Shown piece after piece: positions 57,762 to 64,000 of a stretch of 64,000 bases of DNA (the stretch's first letter is position 1; each line of letters opens with the position of its first letter). The notes below the pieces were generated by a model. The model did no database searches and was not told the origin of the DNA. It saw only the letters and a list, made by a program, of their open reading frames with translations. Position numbers and translations under genes: made by a program. The stretch spans positions 124,001 through 188,000 of the forward strand of contig JAXLTD010000008.1 in NCBI GenBank assembly GCA_046330225.1, written 5' to 3'. Source of the DNA: CANJIV01 sp046330225 (GTDB lineage Bacteria; Actinomycetota; Thermoleophilia; Solirubrobacterales; Solirubrobacteraceae).

Positions 57762-57791
57762 ACGGTAGCATGCGGCTGACTACAAAGTCAG
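57762..57791. promoter_or_regulatory. Shared control region of the acyl-CoA dehydrogenase operon and TetR
   Basis: Minus-strand -10 TACCGT (57767-57762) and plus-strand -10 TAGCAT (57766-57771) overlap. A palindrome CTGACT-ACAA-AGTCAG (57776-57791) lies over the minus-strand -35 zone and the plus-strand start site, so a bound TetR would block both directions. Confidence 0.6.
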
Positions 57792-57827
57792 GACCGGTCG
57801 GCCGCTGGGAGGCGGCCCGGCTGGAGG

Positions 57828-57842
57828 GAGAGGAGAGCGCTG
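57828..57842 (+). promoter_or_regulatory. Ribosome binding site in front of a CTG start
   Basis: GGAGGGAGAGGAGAG (57823-57837) is the most purine-rich Shine-Dalgarno stretch in the window and ends two bases before CTG 57840. No ATG, GTG or TTG occurs in this frame between the stop at 57777 and 58227. Confidence 0.65.
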
Positions 57843-58580
57843 AGTCAGAAGGATTCCCGCGCGGACGCCGCCGGCGCCGCCGCGGTTCCATCGGCTGGCC
57901 CCGAGGCCGGCGGCGACCCCGCCGGCGACGGAGGCGCGAGCGCTCGCGGGCGCATTCTCGAGGCGGCCTGCGACCTCATCGCCGCCGAGGGGCTCGACGG
58001 CGTCCGCATCGCGCGGATCGCCAACGCGGCGGGCATCTCGACCTCGCTCATCCACTACCACTTCGACACGCGCGAGCGGCTGCTCGAGGAAGCCATCGAC
58101 CACTCGTTCGACCGCGCCGCCGAGGTCTTCCAGGCCGCCGACGACGACCGCGAGGAGGCCGCGGCAGCGGGATCATCCGCTCGGCTGCTCGCCGACCGGA
58201 TCGACCAGTGCCTCCCGCTGCCGGGCGTGCTGGAGCGCGACTGGCTCCTGTGGTGGGAGCTCGACCTGCGGGCCGTCCGCAGCCCCGAGCTGCGTCCGGT
58301 CGCGGCACGGCTGTACGGCCGCTACCACGACTTCCTCGCGGGCCCGATCGCGGCCGGCGTGCAGAGCGGGGAGTTCGCCCCCTGCGACCCGCGCGAGGTC
58401 GCCGACCTCGCGATCGCCATGATCGATGGGCATGGCGGCCGGGCGCTCATCAACGACCCGGAGATGCCGATGACCCGCGTGCGCTCGCTCATCGGGCGCA
58501 TGCTCGCGCGCGAGCTCGGGCTGCCCGAGCCGCGCCTGCCGTTCCGGCGCCTGCCGGCCGCCACGAAGGCCGGGTCATGA
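57840..58580 (+). CDS. TetR/AcrR family regulator, apparently starting at CTG
   Basis: About 246 residues if read from CTG 57840, giving (M)SQKDSRADAAGAA, an Ala/Gly/Pro-rich leader, then a full HTH at about residues 40-85: ARGRILEAACDLIAAEGLDG, VRIARIANAAGISTSLIHYH, FDTRERLLEEAIDHSF. The ligand domain contains VLERDWLLWWELDLRAVRSP. The first conventional start in frame is GTG 58227, which would remove the whole DNA-binding domain, so a CTG start is the simplest reading; a frameshift from the ATG at 57770 is the alternative. It is divergent from the five-gene catabolic operon and precedes the Pot-like transporter, probably repressing one or both. Confidence 0.75.
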   Translation: MSQKDSRADAAGAAAVPSAGPEAGGDPAGDGGASARGRILEAACDLIAAEGLDGVRIARIANAAGISTSLIHYHFDTRERLLEEAIDHSFDRAAEVFQAADDDREEAAAAGSSARLLADRIDQCLPLPGVLERDWLLWWELDLRAVRSPELRPVAARLYGRYHDFLAGPIAAGVQSGEFAPCDPREVADLAIAMIDGHGGRALINDPEMPMTRVRSLIGRMLARELGLPEPRLPFRRLPAATKAGS

Positions 58581-58689
58581 GCGCGGCCCCTGGCGCCCGG
58601 CGCGCGGGACGTGAGAGTGTGGTTCATTGCGACGAGGGCCGCCCGGGGTGCGGCGGCCGATCGGACGACCAAGACAAGGGGAGTGCCAG

Positions 58690-59820
58690 ATGACCGATCC
58701 GTTCATGCGACCCACCCGCCGCCGCGAGTTCCTTCAGGCCGGCGCCGGCCTGGCGCTCGGCGCCACGTCCCTGGGCGCGCTCGGCTGCGGCGTGAACAGC
58801 GGCTCGGCCGGCAGTGAGAAGTCGACCGAGAAGGTCATCAAGGCCAAGCCCGACGGCGATCTCATCTACTTCAACTACTCGGACTACATCGACCCCGGCG
58901 TCGTGAAGGCGTTCGAGAAGGAGTACGGCGTCAACGTCCGCCAGTCCTACTTCGACTCGATGCCCGGCATGTTCTCCAAGCTGCGGGCCGGCAACCGGTA
59001 CGACGTGATCTTCCCGACCCAGGAGTACGTCAGCCGGCTCATCCGCGGCAACCAGCTCCTCAAGCTCGACCAGGATCAGATCAAGAACGCGAAGTACATC
59101 AACCCGTTCTTCACGAATCCGAAGTACGACGAGGGCTCCGCGCACACCGTTCCGTACTCGATGTACACGACCGGCATCTGTTACCGCACGGACAAGATCA
59201 AGAACATGACGGGCTCGTGGAACGACCTCTCCAACCCGGAGGGCAAGGGCCGCACGTACATGCTCGACGATTTCCAGGAGTGCATCGGGCAGGCGAACTA
59301 CCTCAACGGGTTCCAGCTCAACACCGAGGACCCCGACGAGCTCGCGAAGTCCAAGCAGACGCTGCTGAAGCAGAAGCAGAACCTGCGCGCCTACTCGACG
59401 AACGACATCGTGAACCTCTCGAGCGGCAACGCCTGGATCCACCACGCCTGGAACGGCGACGTCGTCAACGTCCGCAACCAGGTCAAGAACCCCGAGGACT
59501 TCAAGTACCAGACGAACAAGGAGGGAATCCCGGTCGGCTCGGACACGATGGCGATTCCGGCCAACGCCCAGCACCCGGGCACGGCGCTGCTCTTCATCAA
59601 CTGGATGCTCGACCCCGACAACGCGGCCAAGAACATCAAGTACATCGGCTACCCGATGCCGAACGACGGGGCCAAGGGCGCGTTCGCCGAGCTGGTGAAG
59701 GACGACCCGTCGATCGACGTCACGACCGAGGACCTGCAGAAGGGCGACCAGTTCACCGACCTCACGCCGAACGGGCGCAAGGAGTGGGACCGCGTGTGGA
59801 CCGAGGTCCGCGCCGCCTAG
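58690..59820 (+). CDS. Polyamine-type ABC transporter substrate-binding lipoprotein (PotD-like)
   Basis: A 376-residue exported binding protein. The N-terminus has a twin-arginine motif (TRRREFLQAG) and a lipobox ending LGCG (Cys near residue 35), so Tat export and lipid anchoring are likely. The mature part shows the spermidine/putrescine-binding family features: LIYFNYSDYIDPGVVKAFEK, YFDSMPGMFSKL, YDVIFPTQEYVSRLI, YSMYTTGICYRTDKI, MLDDFQECIGQA and DTMAIPANAQHPGTALLFIN. ATG 58690 has AAGGGGAG upstream. First gene of a four-gene PotDBCA-like operon. The true ligand may be another amine. Confidence 0.9.
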   Translation: MTDPFMRPTRRREFLQAGAGLALGATSLGALGCGVNSGSAGSEKSTEKVIKAKPDGDLIYFNYSDYIDPGVVKAFEKEYGVNVRQSYFDSMPGMFSKLRAGNRYDVIFPTQEYVSRLIRGNQLLKLDQDQIKNAKYINPFFTNPKYDEGSAHTVPYSMYTTGICYRTDKIKNMTGSWNDLSNPEGKGRTYMLDDFQECIGQANYLNGFQLNTEDPDELAKSKQTLLKQKQNLRAYSTNDIVNLSSGNAWIHHAWNGDVVNVRNQVKNPEDFKYQTNKEGIPVGSDTMAIPANAQHPGTALLFINWMLDPDNAAKNIKYIGYPMPNDGAKGAFAELVKDDPSIDVTTEDLQKGDQFTDLTPNGRKEWDRVWTEVRAA

Positions 59821-59827
59821 CCTGACC

Positions 59828-60664
59828 GTGCGCCGGCGCGACTTCTATCCGCGGTTCCTGCTGCCCGGCGGCGTCTGGCTGGTGCTGTTCTTCGCCATCC
59901 CGCTGGGCATCACGGTCGCGCTGTCGTTCGGGTCCAACGACGAGCTCGGCAACGCCGTCTACGGATGGAACCCGCAGAACTACGCCGACGTCTTCGACCC
60001 GCTGTTCCTGCCGGTCCTGCTGCGGTCGGTCGGCTTCGCCTTCGGCTGCGGCCTGCTCTGCCTGCTGATCGGCTACCCGGTCGCGTACTACATCGCCCGC
60101 TACGGCGGGCGGCGCAAGCACGTGCTCATCGGCCTGGTCGTCCTGCCGTTCTTCATCAACTACCTCGTTCGCACGTATGCCTGGGTGGCGATCCTCTCCG
60201 ACGAGGGGCTGCTCAACGGCGTGCTGGGCACGAACATCCAGTTCCTCAACACGCCGGTGGCGGTGATCGGCGGCCTCGTGTACGGGTACCTGGCGTTCAT
60301 GATCCTGCCGATCTATGCGTCGCTGGACCGCATGGACCCGGCGCTCATCGAGGCGGGCAAGGACCTGTACGGCACGCCGTTCCAGACGTTCCGCTACGTC
60401 ACGTGGCCCGCCACGTTCCAGGGCGTCCTGGCCGGCGCGGTCCTCGTGTTCCTCCCGGCGGTGGGCGACTTCATCTCCGCTGAGCTGCTGGGCGGGACGG
60501 AGACCTACATGGTCGGCAACCTGATCCAGCAGCAGTTCTACGGCGCCGACAACTGGCCGTTCGGGGCCGCGCTGACCATCGTGATGATGATCTTCCTGAT
60601 GTTCTTCATGGTCTTCTACCTGCGCTCGGCGGCGAAGGCCGCCAAGGCCGAGGCGGTCGCGTGA
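59828..60664 (+). CDS. Polyamine-type ABC transporter permease (PotB-like)
   Basis: A 278-residue inner-membrane permease with six hydrophobic spans. The EAA loop that docks the ATPase is EAGKDLYGTPFQTFRYVTWP (about residues 176-195). LVVLPFFINYLVRTYAWVAIL is the conserved PotB/PotH segment, and VGDFISAELLGG follows. It starts at GTG 59828, 7 bp after potD, and its stop overlaps the next start (GTGA). Works with the partner permease and ATPase to import the PotD-bound substrate. Confidence 0.92.
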   Translation: MRRRDFYPRFLLPGGVWLVLFFAIPLGITVALSFGSNDELGNAVYGWNPQNYADVFDPLFLPVLLRSVGFAFGCGLLCLLIGYPVAYYIARYGGRRKHVLIGLVVLPFFINYLVRTYAWVAILSDEGLLNGVLGTNIQFLNTPVAVIGGLVYGYLAFMILPIYASLDRMDPALIEAGKDLYGTPFQTFRYVTWPATFQGVLAGAVLVFLPAVGDFISAELLGGTETYMVGNLIQQQFYGADNWPFGAALTIVMMIFLMFFMVFYLRSAAKAAKAEAVA

Positions 60665-61563
60665 ACACCCCCGCCGCCGCCGCGCCGCCGATTCCGCCCG
60701 CGTCACCCGTGCCGGCGGACGCCGCTGTGAAGCCGGCCAAGGCCTTCTACCGCCCCCGGTTCCTGAAGGTGTTCACGGGCCTGGTGTACCTGTGGCTGTT
60801 CGCGCCGATCGCGATCGTGATCCTGTTCTCGTTCAACACGACGAAGTCGCTCCAGCAGTTCCAGGGGTTCTCGCTGAAGTGGTACGAGTCGTTCTTCCAG
60901 GACGCGACGCTGAAGTCCTCGCTCGTGGCCTCGCTGGAGATCTCGCTCGTCGTGATGGTCGTCGCCACGATCCTGGGCACGACGCTCGCGCTCGGGCTGG
61001 TCCGCTCGCGCGCGCGCTGGAGCACGGGCGTGAACATCCTGATGCTGGTCCCGCTCGTGACGCCGGAGATCGTGGCGGCGGCCTCGTCGCTGCTGCTGTT
61101 CTCCCAGCTCGCCTGGCCGCTGTCGCTGGGCACGATCATCATCGCCCAGATCACGTTCTCGATCTCCTACGTGGCCGTGGTGGTCCGCGCGCGGCTCACC
61201 GGGCTGAACCGGGAGGCCGAGGAGGCCGCGATGGACCTCGGCGCCACTCGCTTCCAGGCGCTGCGCCTCGTGACCCTGCCGGCGCTGTGGCCGGCGATCA
61301 TCGCCTCGGGCCTGCTGACGTTCGTCCTCGCCTTCGACGACTTCGTCATCTCCTTCTTCACGACCGGCGAATCGCCTCAGCCGCTCCCGGTCCGTATCTA
61401 TTCGGCGATCCGCACGGGGATCTCGCCGACCATCAACGCGACCGGGACGATCATGATGGTCGTCTCGCTGGCGATCATCATCGTGGCCCTGCTGCTGCCC
61501 CGGTTCTTCGGGCGCAAGGAGAGCGGGCTGGACGTCCTGACAGCGGGGGAGGTTGGCAAGTGA
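60661..61563 (+). CDS. Polyamine-type ABC transporter permease (PotC-like)
   Basis: A 300-residue permease with a 25-residue Ala/Pro-rich cytosolic N-terminus and six spans. FSFNTTKSLQQFQGFSLKWY is the PotC signature, and the EAA loop is EEAAMDLGATRFQALRLVTLP (about residues 182-202). FDDFVISFFTTGESPQPLPV is typical of PotC/PotI. Starts at GTG 60661 overlapping the PotB stop and ends overlapping the ATPase start at 61560, so three proteins are translationally coupled. Confidence 0.92.
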   Translation: MNTPAAAAPPIPPASPVPADAAVKPAKAFYRPRFLKVFTGLVYLWLFAPIAIVILFSFNTTKSLQQFQGFSLKWYESFFQDATLKSSLVASLEISLVVMVVATILGTTLALGLVRSRARWSTGVNILMLVPLVTPEIVAAASSLLLFSQLAWPLSLGTIIIAQITFSISYVAVVVRARLTGLNREAEEAAMDLGATRFQALRLVTLPALWPAIIASGLLTFVLAFDDFVISFFTTGESPQPLPVRIYSAIRTGISPTINATGTIMMVVSLAIIIVALLLPRFFGRKESGLDVLTAGEVGK

Positions 61564-62693
61564 GCGAGCATGCCGAGGCAGTGAACGAGACCGCCGGCGG
61601 GGGCGCGCCGGCGTCCGGCGCCGCCGCGGCGGACGAGGCGGTGCGCCTGGAGCACGTGACGAAGAAGTTCGGGGAGTTCACCGCGGTTGACGACCTCGAC
61701 ATCGCGATCAGGCGCGGGGAGTTCTTCTCGCTGCTGGGGCCGTCGGGCTGCGGGAAGACGACGACGCTGCGGATGGTGGCCGGGTTCGAGCAGCCCACGC
61801 AGGGCCGGATCCTGCTCGACGGCGAGCCGGTGGAGGCGGTCCCGCCGCACAAGCGCCACGTCAACACGGTGTTCCAGAGCTATGCGCTGTTCGAGCACCT
61901 CGATGTGGAGAACAACGTCGCCTTCGGGCTCAAGCGCCAGAAGGTCGAGAAGTCCGAGATCACCCGTCGGGTCGCCGAGGCGCTCGAGCTCGTGCAGCTC
62001 GGCGGCCGCGGGGCGTCGAAGCCGTCGGAGCTCTCGGGCGGCCAGAAGCAGCGGGTGGCCCTGGCCCGGGCGCTGGTCAACCGCCCGTCGGTCCTGCTGC
62101 TCGACGAGCCGCTCGGCGCGCTGGACCTCAAGCTGCGCAAGCAGATGCAGGTCGAGCTCAAGTCGATCCAGCGCGAGGTCGGGATCACGTTCATCTACGT
62201 GACCCACGACCAGGAGGAGGCGCTGGCGATGTCGGACCGCATCGCCGTGATGAACGAGGGACTCGTGCAGCAGTGCGGGACGCCCGAGGAGGTCTATGAG
62301 CATCCCCGCAAGCCGTTCGTCGCGGGGTTCATCGGGATCTCGAACCTCATGGAGGCCGTCGTCGAGGCCGGCGGCGTGCGCCTGCCCAACGGCCAGCTCT
62401 GCCCGGCGCCGGTTCCGGCCGACTGCCCGGCCGGCACGACCGTCCACATCTCGGTCCGCCCCGAGAAGATCTGGCTCGGCGAGCACGAGCCGGGCATGGT
62501 CACCCTCGACGGGACGGTCGCCGAGCGCGTCTACGTCGGCACGACGACCCAGGTCATCGTCGACCTCGGCGCCGGCGCGCGGATCGTCGCGCTGGAGCAG
62601 AACACGGCCCGGTCCCGGAGCGACAACCGCTGGGAGCCCGGCGACGCGGTGACCGTCGGCTGGAAGCCCGAGCACGCGCTGGTGCTGCGGTAG
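61560..62693 (+). CDS. Polyamine-type ABC transporter ATP-binding protein (PotA-like)
   Basis: A 377-residue ATPase. Walker A GPSGCGKTT (about residues 60-68), Q-loop FQSYALFEHL, signature LSGGQKQRVALARAL, Walker B LLLDEPLGALD and switch THDQEEAL are intact. The C-terminal TOBE domain (VRPEKIWLGE, GTVAERVYVGTTTQVIVDLG) is that of the PotA/CUT1-type regulatory extension. GTG 61560 overlaps the PotC stop (GTGA). Last gene of the transporter operon; the stop is followed by repeat pair B. Confidence 0.93.
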   Translation: MSEHAEAVNETAGGGAPASGAAAADEAVRLEHVTKKFGEFTAVDDLDIAIRRGEFFSLLGPSGCGKTTTLRMVAGFEQPTQGRILLDGEPVEAVPPHKRHVNTVFQSYALFEHLDVENNVAFGLKRQKVEKSEITRRVAEALELVQLGGRGASKPSELSGGQKQRVALARALVNRPSVLLLDEPLGALDLKLRKQMQVELKSIQREVGITFIYVTHDQEEALAMSDRIAVMNEGLVQQCGTPEEVYEHPRKPFVAGFIGISNLMEAVVEAGGVRLPNGQLCPAPVPADCPAGTTVHISVRPEKIWLGEHEPGMVTLDGTVAERVYVGTTTQVIVDLGAGARIVALEQNTARSRSDNRWEPGDAVTVGWKPEHALVLR

Positions 62694-62733
62694 GGCGCGG
62701 CGCTTCGCAGGCTTGGCACCGGCCGCCACACCG

Positions 62734-62872
62734 GCGACGCGCGTTCTCGTGCGCCTGGGCCACCGGATCGGTGGTTGAGGCGCGCAGGTTTGGGTCGGGG
62801 GCGTTGCGACGCGCGTTCTCGTGCGCCTGGGCCACCGGATCGGTGGTTGAGGCGCGGAGGTTTGGGTCGGGG
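62734..62872 (-). repeat. Intergenic repeat pair B (two nearly identical copies, 72-bp period)
   Basis: Copies at 62734-62800 and 62806-62872 differ at one position in the aligned 67 bp. Each contains GCGTTCTCGTGCGCCTGG, the palindromic core CCACCG-GAT-CGGTGG and GGTTTGGGTCGGGG. Read on the minus strand they align with pair A at 49669 (NNCC-AACCTGCGCG, ACCACCG, GTGGC-CAGGCGC, CGAGAACG). They lie between the convergent potA-like and ATP-grasp genes. Confidence 0.8.
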
Positions 62873-63137
62873 AGCCGGCCCGGCGACGGCAACGCTGTGA
62901 GGAGCGCCGCAACGGCCCCGCGAGGAGCGCCGCAACGGCCCCGCGCGAGGCGCTATCGCGCCCGGTCCGGCGGCTCTCAGGTGCAGTTCGAACTCGCCGC
63001 GGCCGCATCCGCGGAACTCCGCGGTGTGCGCGAGCGACGGCGCGATCGGCCGCGACCGGCCCGTGCCGCCCCGCCCGAGCTGACGGCGTTCGAGCTCGCC
63101 ACGGCGCCTGGCCCGGCGCCCGCGGGCACGCCCGCCC
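62873..63137. other. Non-coding remainder of the convergent gap, with a 23-bp tandem duplication
   Basis: GAGGAGCGCCGCAACGGCCC plus CGC occurs twice in direct tandem (62899-62921 and 62922-62944). The rest, to the stop of the ATP-grasp gene at 63138, has no supported gene, promoter or strong hairpin that I can see. Confidence 0.5.
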
Positions 63138-64000
63138 TCAGAACCACTTCGTGTCCAGCGGCGCCGGCGCCCGGAACGCGGCCTCCGGCGGCACGCCGGC
63201 GAAGCGCGCGCCGATGCCTGCCGCCCACGCCTTGGCCCGCGGCGTGAGCTGGCGGTCGTCGGTCTGCATGCGGCCGCGGGCCACGACGACGCCGAGGTCG
63301 GCGCCCGGATAGCGGTACTCGCCCTTGCCGTACACGCGGAAGTAGAACGCCTCGTCCTCCTCGCCGCCGACCGCGTGCCAGGCCAGCTCGGGCCGCAGGA
63401 ACCCCAGCTCGCCGTCGGCGTCCATGCGCCACAGGCCGGTCGGCGGCGCCTCGGTGATCAGCTCGACGGTGTCGTCGGTCTGCTTCAGCACGAGCTGGCT
63501 CCAGGCGTCGAACTCGTCCCACCGGCGCTGGATGCGGTCGAGGTCGGCCTCCCAGTCGCAGTCGAGGAACTCGAGCAGGTGGAAGAGGAAGAGCGGAGCG
63601 CCGCCGTACTTCGACGTCACGAGGTTCGTGAGCGGGCTGGCGCCCGAGATGCGCGGGTTCACCTCGCCGAGGTAGACCTCGCCGGTCGGGGTCTCGACGA
63701 GGAAGTCCAGGCAGAAGACGCCGCGGTAACCCTCCGCGAAGAGCGCCTCGCCCAGTCGCGACGCCATCTCGCGGATCCGCGCGCGGGTCGGCACGTCGAA
63801 GACGTCGGGGGAGAGGTCGTTGCCGCACCAGCCGCCCGGGTAGGGCGTGAGCTCCTCGAACCCGGTGATGTCGGTCTGGATCGGCCCGACCAGCGTGCCG
63901 TGGCGCGTCGCGACCGCCTCGAGCGTGCCGGGGAGGTGCTCGATGCGCCGCATGATCTTCAGGTCCTGGCCGACGATGTCCTCGTGGTGCTCCTCCCAGT
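63138..64000 (-). CDS. ATP-grasp domain protein, 5' end outside the window
   Basis: The frame is open through base 64000 (the residues before the ATG at 63953 read WEEHHEDIVGQDLKI), so at least 287 residues are visible and the N-terminus is missing. GVFCLDFLVETPTGEVYLGEVNPRISGASP-type sequence (LDFLV, then EVYLGEVNPRISG) is the metal-binding end of an ATP-grasp domain as in biotin carboxylase and carbamoyl-phosphate synthase relatives. Downstream sections (KYGGAPLFLFHLLEFLD; FYFRVYGKGEYRYPGADLGV) belong to an uncharacterised C-terminal domain. It probably ligates a carboxylate to an amine or thiol using ATP; substrates unknown. Confidence 0.82.
   Translation of the reverse strand, partial: WEEHHEDIVGQDLKIMRRIEHLPGTLEAVATRHGTLVGPIQTDITGFEELTPYPGGWCGNDLSPDVFDVPTRARIREMASRLGEALFAEGYRGVFCLDFLVETPTGEVYLGEVNPRISGASPLTNLVTSKYGGAPLFLFHLLEFLDCDWEADLDRIQRRWDEFDAWSQLVLKQTDDTVELITEAPPTGLWRMDADGELGFLRPELAWHAVGGEEDEAFYFRVYGKGEYRYPGADLGVVVARGRMQTDDRQLTPRAKAWAAGIGARFAGVPPEAAFRAPAPLDTKWF

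Noticed and set aside
58227..58580. A 117-residue protein starting at GTG 58227
   Set aside because: It lacks the helix-turn-helix that is plainly encoded in the same frame just upstream, so it is an internal codon of the CTG-start TetR.

Overview
The window is one contiguous piece of a very G+C-rich actinobacterial chromosome. Gene content (secreted proteins with Gly/Pro-rich linkers and basic beta-rich tails, CsbD, luciferase-like and Baeyer-Villiger monooxygenases, many TetR regulators, a UDPGP-type UTP-glucose-1-phosphate uridylyltransferase) and promoter architecture point to the Thermoleophilia (Solirubrobacterales or relatives). That assignment is inference, since no rRNA or other marker lies in the window. 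A strong signature is that about two dozen genes have a TANNNT-like -10 hexamer only 6-9 nt before the start codon, which implies leaderless mRNAs.

Layout. 1-4.8 kb: end of a rhodanese-domain protein, an O-antigen-ligase-like protein with TPR, a polyprenyl-phosphate sugar transferase, a 27-residue membrane peptide and a universal stress protein. 4.8-11.8 kb: secreted subtilase, TadA, tandem-domain Usp, UTP-glucose-1-phosphate uridylyltransferase, secreted carboxylesterase and a GNAT protein. 11.9-12.4 kb: tRNA-Ser(CGA) followed by the wreck of a calcium-binding-repeat gene. 12.4-18.5 kb: two TetR-controlled oxidative genes (an MhpA-type hydroxylase and a Baeyer-Villiger monooxygenase) around an alpha/beta hydrolase. 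18.6-24.4 kb: glycerophosphodiesterase, then an aldehyde dehydrogenase-DUF779-zinc alcohol dehydrogenase operon and an EmrB-type exporter. 24.4-33.5 kb: GST-like protein, luciferase-like oxidoreductase, enoyl-CoA hydratase, DAHP synthase, cupin, LuxR regulator, PYROXD2-like oxidoreductase, SDR with a divergent TetR, and CsbD.

33.5-39.4 kb is a cell-surface and sugar region: a secreted protein built of three copies of an unrecognised repeat, a sugar epimerase/DegT aminotransferase pair, a polysaccharide deacetylase, a DMT transporter and a GT28-type glycosyltransferase. A 365-bp gap at 39.4-39.75 kb holds a promoter, a 104-bp element closed by perfect 15-bp inverted repeats, and a 13-bp hairpin: a candidate small RNA gene or a miniature element. 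39.7-49.7 kb: M29-type aminopeptidase, tRNA-Ser(GGA), secreted sugar dehydrogenase with PKD domain, class III aminotransferase, membrane proteins, PfkB kinase, solitary cytosine-5 DNA methyltransferase and aquaporin.

49.8-62.7 kb looks like one catabolic unit. A five-gene minus-strand operon (two tandem acyl-CoA dehydrogenases, an NDP-forming acyl-CoA ligase, a flavin amine oxidase and an Old Yellow Enzyme/dienoyl-CoA reductase) diverges from a TetR regulator and a PotDBCA-like polyamine-type ABC transporter. The TetR appears to start at a CTG codon. I infer import and oxidative degradation of an amine-bearing substrate. The window ends in an ATP-grasp gene that runs off the edge. Paired repeats with a shared palindromic core lie in two of the convergent gaps (49.67-49.80 and 62.73-62.87 kb), pointing to a dispersed 3'-end repeat family.
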